A stretch of DNA of 64,000 bases from Pseudeuparius sepicola (Eukaryota; Arthropoda; Insecta; Coleoptera; Anthribidae), in the NCBI GenBank assembly GCA_963920635.1, contig OY987298.1:58073949-58137948 (forward strand). Reading direction: 5' to 3'. Positions 22,814 through 35,100 of the stretch are shown here, one piece after another. Both the position numbers and the translations under genes were made by a program. The notes beneath the pieces are model-generated. The model was given only the letters and a program-made list of their open reading frames with translations. It ran no database searches and had not been told where the DNA came from. Position 1 is the stretch's first letter, and each line of letters begins with the position of its first letter.

Positions 22814-23737
22814 TATAAAAGATATAAAAAATCTTTCGAATACTATTAAAAGTCAACAATACATTTCAGTAAGCAATTTAGAAAAAATCCACTTTTCGTG
22901 CTTTCAAGTCAGCCTAAAAAGGCGCCCATCGAATTTTTGCGTTTTTTGGCGCCCCTTCGCACCTGGCGCCTGTGTGCGCCGCACACATTGCACACGTGGA
23001 CGGCGCGGCCCTGAATAGCAATATTGCAATATTAAACCTTAACTTTACTGAACTAAAAATATACCGAAATGAGGAACGGCAGGGAACAGATAAACCGCAG
23101 TGCTATGTGCTACATATTAGATAGGTACCTAGTAGCCGCCGAACTAAGTAGGTATATGTTTGAGTATAGTTCGGTGGTACTATCTGAAAATGTAGGTTGT
23201 AAGTACCTAGTACAATATAGGACAAGCTGTTCATTTGTTCTGATAGGTAGGTACCTAGAGACATACTAAATATTTATTATATTATCTGATTTAGAGTAGC
23301 TACGAATAATTTAAGTAGGTACCTATAATAAATAAGTTAATAAGTAGGTGCCTATTTATTTACACAGCATTTATTTTTAATACTGTGCTATTTATTAGGC
23401 ATATAGCATCAACGACCTGAGAAGGAAATTAGTAAAAATAGGCATGAGCCTGACATTATCGCATTAGGCATGATTAATGATAACAATGATACCTATACAT
23501 ACTACCTATAGACAGGTATAAGTACCTATGTATTATAAATAATATAAAGGTATGGATGGGATACATACACAAAGCGATCGGACACCACAGAGTAACGAAA
23601 ACAAACAAGAAGAGTAGAAGAATGTATAGTGTATATTTTATATTTACAATATGCATACAAAATGTGTATTTCTGACCCTGACCGTCCGAACTCCTGCATA
23701 ACTTTTTTGTTAACTGACTAGGTATTGTCAGAGCATA

Positions 23738-24805
23738 GTCGCTTTCGGGTATTACACTTAGAGCACTCCAGAGCTACTCAGGAGTACTTCACTTCCATTT
23801 CATTCTTTCGGGTATGCTTGAGCTCGATGCTCCAGAGTTGCTCTTTTTCCTCCCCCCCTGCCCCCTCGAGCACCAGCCGTTCATTAGGTACGTGACGCTC
23901 CGAGTTGCGCAGTAGAATCATTGATTGTCAGTATGATGTTTTATGGACCTTCGCTTGATTCTCTTGCGGAGTCAATTCTAATTAACGATAAATATAACAT
24001 ACCATAACTTCACTATCAACCATTTTTTCCATTTCTATTTGCAAATTATAGCATTTGCATCGAAAATTTTAGGTTAGCTCATAGACATAAAACAAAAATA
24101 ATAACTGGATCCTATAAAGCGTTCGGGTATGAACGGCACACAAGCAAAACGGAGTTTCAAACACCCAGAGCTAGGCCTAAGACAAAATATCGATAAAATC
24201 GAAAGTATCGATACTTTTTATTTTATCGATACTCGATATTCAATTTCGATAAATCGAAATATCGATATTATCGATGTTATCGATATTTTCGATCTTTTCC
24301 ATATTTTCGATCTTTTCGATTTTATCGATCTTTTCGATTTTACCGATCTTTTCGATTTTATCGATCTTTTCGATTTTACCGATCTTTTCGATTTTATCGA
24401 TCTTTTTGATTTTATCGATCTTTTCGATTTTATCGATATTTTTGATTTTATCGATTTTTCCGATTATATCTATCTTTTGAAATTGATTGCAAAAATAAAG
24501 GAAATTGCTGCATCCATTGCGTCCAGACATCCAGACCGCGCCCGCAGCAGGCCAATCGGCCTTTTTTATATGCGCGTCCAGAGCCCGATCGATTATATCG
24601 ATTTTATCAATAAGATCATTTATATCGATAAGATCGATTTTATCTATAAGATCGATCTTATCGATAAGATCGATTATATCGATTTATCGATTTTATCGAT
24701 AAGATCGATTTGTCGATTTTATCGATATTTTTTCAGTATCGATTTCCGATACTGAAATTCGGAGATCGAACAGCCCTACCCAGAGCTTGACATATCATAC
24801 CCGAA
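23738..24805. mobile_element. Inverted-repeat element hosting the ATCGAT-rich hAT
   Basis: CGCTTTCGGGTAT at 23742 is mirrored by ATACCCGAAAGCG ending near 24805, with further TTTCGGGTAT words at about 23808 and 24122. The left part is repeated in reverse orientation at 47505-47842. The target duplication was not resolved, so the ends are approximate. Confidence 0.55.
24172..24778. mobile_element. hAT-type element filled with ATCGAT repeats, 8-bp duplication CCCAGAGC
   Basis: Exact CCCAGAGC copies flank it (24164-24171 and 24779-24786). The ends TAGGCCT and AGCCCTA are short inverted repeats of the TAGGGNTG type seen in many hAT elements. The left subterminal region runs into an approximately 18-bp unit (TTTTCGATTTTATCGATC) repeated about ten times at 24275-24470. 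A related unit (TATCGATAAGATCGATTT) is repeated at 24580-24750. An open frame through this array at 24129-24755 is repeat-derived low-complexity protein, not a gene. Confidence 0.85.
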
Positions 24806-25628
24806 AGCGCCTCATATAAAACAACCAGCAGTCTCACTCCATAAGCGGGAAAATTCTGCGCACCTGTTCGCGCAGCCGTCATGTGGGAATAGATTCTGTC
24901 AAATTGGTGCAGTGTCGGGGCTATTGGGCAGTTCTTTTTTGGCTGTATGAGAAATATTACAGTTCCGTGGAGTGTGCTTTTTTGTAAATTGTGCTTTGTG
25001 CTAGTATCTTTAAATAAAGAATTCCAGGAAGGAGTTAAAGCTGCTTGTGCTTACCACACACTATATACTTTAGTAATACTACTCTGTATTTCTGAATTGA
25101 TTTTCCCGACTACACCTCTGACTTCTATTACCCCATTATGGCTCAAGGTCATTGAATTTGCGGATGATTTCTCAAGAGTAAGTTGTACCCAATGACGTCA
25201 GAAACTATAGACAGGTTTCTTTTGATAAACGCTTGACGCCCAGAACTAACCACAATCTAAGTGCTACATTAAATTATTCCGAAAATGTCGCGAGATTGTC
25301 AGAAATTGCCCCTTTTGTCGAGCCGTAGCGAACTTATTTCGACTCTGGGCTCGGAGGCTGGCGTCGTTAGACCATCCCCCGAGTCTTCAGGTGAGGTTCC
25401 GATGCTTCCGGCGCCCCCAAACAAGAAAAAACATGCGATATCTAAGTGTGATTCTGGAGGAACTATAACCGGGAATCACCGGGTGTATAGTTGGTTGATG
25501 GTTGACTTTCTGTCTTTGTTTGTAGCATGTTTTTAGAGTAGTATGGATATATTTAATCTTGGAGTCAAAATAAAGGGCATTTAAACAATGCGGCACCACG
25601 TCTATAGGTTTCGACGTCATTGGTTATA
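24787..25628. other. No gene recognised
   Basis: Two plus-strand open frames (24947-25195 and 25285-25536) have no domain I recognise. The second is followed inside by a plausible splice donor (TTCAG then GTGAGG near 25390), so a small 5' exon cannot be excluded. Confidence 0.3.
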
Positions 25629-25690
25629 CCAAAGTTTACAGAATAAAATATTCTGTAAATACAGAATAAAATATTCTGTAAACTTTGGTT
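25629..25690. repeat. 62-bp compound palindrome
   Basis: Two copies of the palindrome CAGAATAAAATATTCTG sit inside longer arms ACCAAAGTTTA and TAAACTTTGGT. No target duplication was seen. Confidence 0.7.
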
Positions 25691-26139
25691 TCTGAGGTTT
25701 TATATGCTCTGGTATTGTACACTTTTCAGTTACCTACTATTGTACAATAATTTTATTCTTTTCGAGATCCATCTGATATGATCAAGATTTATTCTTGCGT
25801 CAAATTACAATTTCCTAACTATTGGTTGCATAGTGGATAATTGGTTTAAAAAGTTGAGTCTTAAAAATAGGAAAATGTCCGTTATTTACTTTATTAACAG
25901 TTAACAGTAGGTGTTTTTTTATTATCCTTTTACACCGTTGCATCCCAGTATTCTAGACACCAGAATTTGTGAACGTGACTAATTCAACATAGAAATTCTG
26001 GGGGGTCCTAACCTGGCACTTCTGTGAACAGAATGATAACCTAAACTGTTCTGTTTCTGTGGATGAGACTTCAAATTTCTCAAACTCAAAAAATATAAAT
26101 GACACATGAACCATCTTGAGAATTTAAAAAATCTTTAAA

Positions 26140-29100
26140 ATGATGTTTGACGATTCTATTCCGCCTTTTTGGCAAAATGGCCCAACACCAGGCAAATTGT
26201 ACAATTTAGGCCCTGGATCTCAAGTTCAAAACGTCGGCGGATTTCAAAGATCTCAGTAAGTTAACCAAACAATATAATACCTATAAAAAATCAATGATTT
26301 GCATTTGCGTTTTTTTCTTATTGTAATATGATTGTAAAAATTCGTAGGACTCCTGTAACTACAGCAACTTCTATCATATCTTTAACCTATAATAATGGAG
26401 TCATTATTGCTGGGGATTTGCTAGCCTCATATGGATCCTTGGCTCGATACAGAAATTGCCCTAGGATTCTTAAAGTCAATGAAAATATAATTTTAGGGGC
26501 TGGGGGAGACTATGCAGATTTCCAATATGTTAAAGCTTTTGTTCAACAAAAAATGTAAGTTTTCGCTTACAACAAAACTGAGGAAAAAACGATACATTCT
26601 TGTTTTTAGAATTGATGAAGAATGTGTAGATGATGGTGTGAAACTTAAACCCAAGTCTTTACATTGCTGGTTAACCAGAATTATGTACAATCGTAGGAGC
26701 AAATTTGATCCATTTTGGAATAACTTTGTAGTTGGAGGAATACAGGTATGTAATAATTAATGAAAGTGGCTATTTATACGTCCGACGTATATGAAAGTTG
26801 GTATATGTCTTGCGCTCTCATTGGCGAGTTGAGTCACGTGACTTCTTTGGACGTACATTTAATTCCATACACGTCCTAAGTAAACTTATTTAGATACGTC
26901 GGAAGTGCATTTTTCTCAAGCATTGTTGCAATAAGGAGTGTATGCCCTCCTTCTTCGGCGATTGGCGCTGCAGTATGTAAAAATAAGTGGTAATTATTTC
27001 CAATGATGTAACCTTGGGTGTAACCCACCCCCGATTTCCTTGAAATTTTGGCTACCCCCTATTTTCGCCCGACATTCGGTGCACGGCGATAATGTACAGT
27101 GTGGCCCATCCAAGCGGAAAAAGTGTGCTACGTGGAGACAGGTTAACATAAAATCGTCATTCAAAAAATGAGGTTGTAGTAAAAATTAAGGGGAATTCGA
27201 GGGTGTACCCTAATTTTGTATACGGGGGTCGGTAAAAAAGTTATCGCGAAAAAACATTTTTTGCTAAATAAAAAAAAAAATTTTTTACCTACACATCCAT
27301 TAGAGAAACTTTAAGTAGTATTCCCGAATATTCGGTTTTTTAATATAACTTCCGGTTATAGCGGAAATGAAAGTGGTTTTCTCTATTTTACAACTTACAC
27401 ATTTCTCTTAACCATCACAGGATTCCTTTTTTAATTCTGAATCCAACGATATCCAACCGTTTCCGAGATATTTATCAGAGAAGCTCCATCAAACTAGATA
27501 CATGGTCTCATGGTCGGTGTCTGATGTTCGATCTGAGTAGGCCAAACAATAAAACCAAATTTATGACAAATCAAGTCAGCCATGATAATAAAACTGACAA
27601 GCGAGTAGGCTGAATGATAAAGTGGCTAATAGCCATTCAACTGCATTCAACTTAATTAAAAATCTCGTGGAAATTATGAAACATTTATTATTTTTACTAC
27701 TGTCATATTTATTATAACAACAACAATATGATTAGTTATTAAAAATTAGTTAGAAGTTCATTTACTTACATTAAATGTTCAAAATGGTTTCCATTATTAT
27801 TTACACATAACCTAAGTCTTTTTAAGAAATTTTTTCGGACATTTTCAAAGATTAAGGGACGATTGTTTAAACTATCAATTTCTAATTTTACTCGTCTTTT
27901 AATCTCCTCAACATTTTTGGGGCGGTTCTTATAAACTTTATTTTTTAAATGCCCCCACAAAAAAAATCCAAGGGGGTTAAATCTGGACTACGTGGCGGCC
28001 ACCTTATCGTTCCATGTTTACCAATCCAATTTTCAAACGAATTGTTCAAAAATTCCGTTATGGGCCCCCACAGTTATGGAAGAAAGCGCCATCTTGCTGC
28101 CATATTAATTGTCTTTCTTGGAGTTGGTTAAGAAAAATTAATGGCAACTGGTCAAAGTATTGTTCCAATTCGTTCTGGATTAAATGTAGGTATTTCCTAC
28201 CTGTCATACTTCCTGAATAAAATAGAGGGCCCATTATAAAATTTCCCACAATTCCGCACCAGACACCCACGGATTTTCTGCCGGATTTCACAACTTCACG
28301 AAATGCCCGTGGATTGTCAACAGACCAAAATATACTATATTTCCGGTTGTATATTCCCGCCGTTGTAAATGTAGCTTTATCGGACCAAATAATTTGTTTA
28401 AAAAATCCAGCTCCACCTCTTGCAAAATAAAAGTTTAACATTGTTTGACAATATTCCAGTCTTCTTGCAGCATCTCCAGGGAATAGCCTTTGAACAGGTA
28501 ATATTTTGAAGGCTTTAAATTTGCTTAATTTCATTACCCTTTGTATTGTAGACTGGGGAATTTGTAAGTCTCTCGCTGCATCTCTGAGATTTTTCGTTAT
28601 TTCTTAAATAATTTAAAATTCGTTCTCTCTCGTCCTCACTAATAGGGTACTTGCACAAATTTTGTTTTTTGTTCAATTTATATTTAATGAAAAGTTTTTG
28701 TATGGAGAATAACATTCCTCAAATAAAAACTGCAAAATAATTGTTTCCTTTTTGGCAAACTGATTCTGAAAATGGCTTTTTGAATGCGCGCTTAAACAAA
28801 GCTCTGATGTCACTTATATCTAAACATGGTAAATTTGGCAACATGGGGTTTTGGCTGGAATATTTTGTGTTTTATGGAATAACAGCTGTCAGTGTCAGGC
28901 TTCAAACTGAAATCATAACCTTATTAGTGAATGCTGATATTGATAGATTATTATTTGCATTTGGAAATTCAGTGTTCAATCAAATATGTACTAATGCCCA
29001 TTAGGAATTGTTGTTGTCGTATTTTGAACGTGATACAACAATGGAAGCAAATTTTGTGAAAGCTTATAATCAAATAATTTGCCAAAGCTAGATGTCTTCA

Positions 29101-32100
29101 TTGTGTCAGATTATTTTACAAATAGCAAGCTCTATAACTCAGCAGAAATTCGTGGAGTTAAGACACAGAGGTAAGCTAAAAAACAATATTGTTGATTAGT
29201 TAAGTACCTAATATATAATATTTCTTTCAGTGCGGCAAGAGATATGATGATTCAGCCGTTTGTTATGTGCACTTAAAGAGACACTCAGGAAAGTATACTG
29301 TAAAAACCAAAATATGCCCAGAACACAAGGTTCGTTACAAAAATTATGCAGTAGTTTGTGAAATAGATGAAGTGGCTGAGAAGATCATTCAAGCAGAATG
29401 TCTAGACTGCGCGGCTTCCCAAGGAGGTTGCAAACATTCCGTGGCATTTTTAATGTGGCTGCATAGACATAGCCAAAGTGAATAAGACAAGTGTATCCAC
29501 TATACACTCTGTGTGGTCGCCGGGCTACGAAAATGAAATGTTATTGACGGCCAGGAGTGGGAGAACTAGGCCGAGCGTTTGAGCGATATTTACGGGCGTA
29601 GGCAGTGTAAAGATAATAATTGTATAATAATTATAGGTAACAAAACGTGCTCAAATTATAAATAAAGGTGGCCAATTCATGGATTTTACTGTATTTTGTA
29701 GTAATTTGAACTTAAGGCATACCTAGGCATAGTAAATAGTGCAGTTGTTAGAAATCAATGTTTATTTTTAACATAATTTACCTAGACAGTTTTTTCTTTT
29801 CTCTGCTCTCTTTCACAAGGTGTATATCGGTGCTTAGAATAAAATCCAATATGTAATTACGAAACAAAAATGCCAACACATGATTCGTGACTTTTACGTT
29901 CAAATTTAAAAGCACTACAGTTATTTAAGAAGTCTTGTAAAGTTGAATCATAAACATCATTCGTATCAATATGTTCAGAGAAACCACTCTAATTTTCCTA
30001 ATAAATAATTTATGTAAGAACTGGGATGCACGCACCATTTACAACTTTCCATCATATACATAGTTTTCCTTATCTTCTTTTAGCTAAAAAGCATTATATA
30101 AATGCAAACCAATAAATATCACCCGGCTATGACTTACATAAAAATGATCTTCACATACAAATATAAGAGTTTTAGTGGAAAAATATTTTTTACGTTTTAT
30201 AGCTTCTAACAATTTTGTTCTTCTGTGCCAAGTCTGTAGAACTTGTATAAATGTTTAATTTGAATTTAAAGACGTATTCTCATACGATTTTACCACCAAT
30301 AATAATACATTTCGCAGTCTCTTTTAGGCAAGTAGAACTCCAGTTATAAAAGTACACAACACTGAGAAGACAACACAAATACATATTTTGACAATCAATA
30401 TGTTTATAATTATAATCCAGCAGGTAGTACAATGAATAATAAGGAGACTATAATAAAAACCTAAGGCCTGGGCTGGGGGAGTTAAAACAAATAATTTAGG
30501 TATTTTTCTGAGTTTATAGGTTATAACCTCAGAACTCAGAAAAATAAAAAACATAGAACTGGCTTTGTATTGGCAAGTTTGTTCCCATAATAAAAAAAAT
30601 AATGTTTACAGTTCGGGTGACAGATCTGGTGCTAACGATTACAAGGCAGTGGCGTACCTCTTATTTTTTTTAAATATTTATAAAAATAGGAAAAAATATA
30701 TTTGCCTTTATATCTCAATTTTTTTTTATAAAAATTGAAGTATAACCCCAGGTACAACTAGTACGCGTCAATTCTAAAATTCAAACTTATCAATGTTATT
30801 GACAGTTACTAGTTGGGGATTGTTCGGCGAACACAATATAAAAAAATAAAAAATAAAAACTTTTTTAAAAACAAGCTTTTAAGCCATGAACTGAAGCGGA
30901 TAAAATAAGTTTAGGTTTTCGTTAAGATAATTCAATGCCACACTTCAAAAATCTCGTCGCGCGAGATGTTCATAAAAGTAGGTAACAATTAATTTTATCG
31001 GACAGTGATTAGTTGATAAGCAAGTACATGACAAAGAATATATTTTCTTTACAGTTTGCGCGACAAGCTTTTTGATTTAAAAAAGCTTGTCGCAGTACCT
31101 ATTTGATTCCCATCTCAGAAAGGTGGTAAAGAAATTTAATCCACCATCTTGGGGCATCGGGCATCAGCGCTAGTGGATTTAGTATGACGTCAGTTACCTT
31201 GTCGAGGATGTTGTGAAGAATTAGGCAATCCGTCGTCTTGGGGAGGCCGCCATATTAGATTTATTATGACGTCATTCACCTTATTGTTTTCTATCCGCCG
31301 AGCCCTTTTGTTTGATACCCATATTGAGAATTATTTTCCTTCTGGTGGTAAAGGCATCTTTTACCGTGCCCCGAACTAGGTACGCCTATGTACTTACGCA
31401 TGATATGTAACCTCCTTTGGCGAGTTGCTTGATTTGCAAACAATACACTTTTTTTGCCCATAACGTATAACTTAATTGTCTATATATATATATAAGCATT
31501 TTAAACCGACGAATACTTAAGAAAACAGCGAATACTTAAAAAAACAGCGAAAAATTGCTTCTAAAAGACACAGCACCAGTTGTGTCAAACACAAGGTGAG
31601 GCACACTCTTGGCCGATTTGCGCGTTTGTCAGATTGTGCGATTGGTATTGGTAATTGTAGGTATATTATTGTTTCCTTAGTTGTATCGCAGATTAAAGTA
31701 CTACACGTAGTATAGAAATACTGCCTAATAAGTGTCTAGATAATTATAAATACTAGATTCACCTATTAGTCAGGCAGACTTTATCTCATCAATACATAAA
31801 TAACATATATTATCTACCATTATTTACTTCAAAGCAAACGTATTTGCAAATGATTGGGTATGTCCCTAGTCCCTACATACAACGGAAACCACTGTTGAAA
31901 AACTATTAAGTATTTGCAATTTGATCTTGAAGATTATTTTAATTATTACCAGAGAAATAAGTTTTTCATTATGAATTATTGGCAACGCTGTTAAACTTTA
32001 AGTAGTAAATAAATAATAGAGTATAAAAAGTGCTACCCCTTACAAACATTTCAATCTACAGATGCCATTTCTATGTTTTTTATTTTTCTGAGCCTCAGAA

Positions 32101-35100
32101 AAATATGTTTTTTATTTGTCTGAGGTTATAACCAGAAAACAACTTTTTAGGTTAGAAGTTCAGCTCTTCTTCATTTTGTGGAAGGGAACCGAGAAGGATT
32201 CTGCCAGTCCCATTAAATAAAAGGATCTCAAAATCATAGATATAAAAATAAATTTACAATGTTGCCAAATCTACTCGATATCCATATAAGTGATGTCACC
32301 GGTTGTTTTACAGGAATTGAAATTAGAAAATTCATATCTCAGTAACAGTAGCTAAAAAAAATTTTTTAATGCGTTTGCTAATCACACTTCCTGTCGATCT
32401 GAATCTTCGATACAGCTTACATATAAATGAAGCACTCGGAACATTTCTATTTGGATATTTACGAGAATACTCCCTCAAAGTTTCTACGTATCTTTTATCA
32501 TTTTTGATGAAGATCTCTAAAATATCACAGCATTCTTCTTTCAAAAACATTTTTTAAACTGCAACTACTATCAGCTTCAGCAACAAAATTTTAGGCTAAT
32601 CTGACACGTAAATAGAAATATTGAATTGACAGCCTACTCGATTGTCAGTTTTATTATCATGGCTGACTTGATTTGTCATAAATTTGGTTTTATTGTTTGG
32701 CTTACTCAGATCGAACATCAGACATCGACCATGAGACCATGTATCTAGTTTGATGGAGCTTCTCTGATAAATATCTCGGAAACGGTTGGAGATAAATAGG
32801 TCAAATTATATATCGTTGGATTCAGAATTAAAAAAGGAATCCTGTGATGGTTAAGAGAAATGTGTAAGTTGTAAAATAGAGAAAACCACTTTCATTTCCG
32901 CTATAACCGGAAGTTATATTAAAAAACTGAATATTCGGGAATACTACTTAAAGGTTCTCTAATGTGTAGGTAAAATTTTTTTTTTTTATTTTGCAAAAGT
33001 TTTTTCGCGATAACTTTTTTACCGAACCCCGTATACAAAATTAGGGTACACCCTCGAATTCCCCTTAATTTTTACTACAATCTCATTTTTTGAATGACGA
33101 TTTTATGTTAACATGTCTCCACGTAGCACACTTTTTCCGCTTGGATGGGCCACCCTGTACTATGTATACAGGTGGTCCAACTTTTATGAATCTATATAAA
33201 ACATGACACACAAAACACTTTTTCTCCTAAAATGCATAAAGCATACCAAAAAACAGCTGCATGCAAGTTTTCAAGAAATTCAATGCACAATTTTTTTCGT
33301 GAATTTTAGGACAGGTTTAGAGGGAAAAAGTCTTATTTTGGTCTCAAAAATAGTCATTAAAATGTGTGCACATAGTTTTGAATCACCCTGTATTTATAGC
33401 CCTTCCCTGACCACCAATGAGTCAATTATGCCGTTAAGATCATTACAAAAGGGTTGGTTTTATTGCAGGTTTTAAATCAGTATGCTAAATGTTGAAACAA
33501 ACCTTACCATTCTTTAAATTGCTGCAATACTCCCAACCGATACCATAGAAGAATCTACTACGCCAAATTCTTCTATGCCGATACCTAATAACAATAACGC
33601 AATATCGTCGCTTGGCAGCTACGAAAAATTGACAGTCCCATTCATCCCACCAACAAGTGTGTGGAATGCGTCTTTGTCGCATCGTCACGTCCTTAAAAAA
33701 CTTATCTCGGTGCCTCGCATGTTCTAAGAAGTAAACAAAAAAATAGTGTGCAGGACATTTTCAATTGTAACTTTTCAAGACTTTCATTGACAGAAAAAAG
33801 TTGAGATAAAAACTCTTGGGAGACCAACTCCAGATTTGCAATAATTATCTCAACTGGATAAAGCTGCAAATCGCACTTTTACACAACACTTTTCTAGAAA
33901 TATGTAAGAAAAGAATGTTATTGACTTCTTTAAAAAAACGGCAATTGTGTTATGCACTTTTTATATTAATTCTGCAAAAATATAATTTCTACTAAAAGTA
34001 AAAAAGCCTATGATAAAAGTGGGTACCCACCTTGGTACCTACATATTTTTTTTAATTGACCACGGGTGTGTTCTTTTCAAAATGTATAGCGCAACTAACT
34101 TGCAGGCCCCTTTCTTGCAATACACATTGAAAATATTATTGATGTTCAAACCGACCAAAATGTTTATACTGAAAGATTGTGTTGTTGTTATAGGTAACAA
34201 TTATTCCGCAATGATGCTGAAAAATTAAATGATATTTTATTGGCCGGGTTTTGAATATCTAGTGACATTAGATGATTTTACGACTTTAATGCCGATTAAA
34301 AAATAAAAAGATTTTTTAACCCAAAAACAAAAGGAATATTATACCCATAAAAACCCACTGGGTTGTTTTTTTTATATAAAACTTATTTTTTCCAACCCTG
34401 GTTTACCCTTGTCCTAAATGTTGACGAAGTTATTTCATTTCGAATCAATATACCTAGCATGATCCATCTATTCAAAACTTATACTTAAAATCACAAAATA
34501 AATAATGTCTACCTACAGTAACTTTCCAATAAGGTTATTTGCTTGTTCTATTAAATTGATTCTGCCAAAGAAAAAGGCAATGCATGACATGTATACAATG
34601 ACTGGCAGAATGTATGTACGCAACAGAGCCGGGATTTTTTTTTGTTATTTATGCCGAAATAAAATATTGACTATGGGGCTGCATTATTCACATCCTGAAA
34701 TCAAAATAGGGCCCTAAAAACTTTATTTCGGTCCAAAATAAAAAAAATCCATATGTTGCGTACATTCTGCATATCACTGTATAATACTTGTGAATAAGTT
34801 TTTTGATAGTTATATATTGTATTGCAGGATGGCGAACCATTCCTAGGAACAGTGGACAAGCAAGGAACAGCTTTCTCAGACAAAATTATTTGTACAGGCT
34901 ATGGTGCACATATTGCAACACCACTCCTGCGTGACACTTTGGATAAGAAGCCGGACTTGACAAGGAATGAAGCGATTGCTGTAGTTGAGAAATGCCTCGA
35001 GATCTTGTATTACAGAGATGCTAGGAGTTTCCCCAAGTACCAATTGGGCATTATCGATAAAGACGAGGGCATCTCCATCGAAGGACCTTTGAATGTTAAG

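Larger units (their letters stand above)
21255..23013. mobile_element. hAT-type element, 8-bp duplication AATAGCAA
   Basis: Starts CAGGGCCGCGCCAAC and ends GGACGGCGCGGCCCTG. Exact AATAGCAA copies flank it (21247-21254 and 23014-23021). Two TA-flanked MITEs have inserted into it (21435-22121 and 22326-22813), leaving only about 580 bp of its own sequence. Confidence 0.9.
27097..33157. mobile_element. 6.1-kb mariner-type element in PSMB4 intron 3, with a foreign core
   Basis: Starts CAGTGTGGCCCATCCAAGCG and ends CGCTTGGATGGGCCACCCTG, each next to TA (27095-27096 and 33158-33159). Terminal inverted repeats are about 500 bp (27097-27615 and 32626-33157). The minus-strand transposase is cut in two: its N-terminus is at 32332-32550 and the rest at 27766-28715. 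About 3.6 kb of unrelated DNA lies between, including a plus-strand SWIM zinc-finger pseudogene. Without that insert the element would be about 2.4 kb. Confidence 0.85.

Noticed and set aside
23330..23410. CACAG...CTGTG stretch with CTATTTATT repeats as another scar
   Set aside because: The arms match over five bases only and the left repeat is two bases away from the arm. Too weak to claim.
24129..24755. A 208-codon open frame rich in Ile, Asp and Phe
   Set aside because: It runs through the ATCGAT tandem arrays, and open frames of the same kind occur in several frames and on both strands. It is repeat-derived.
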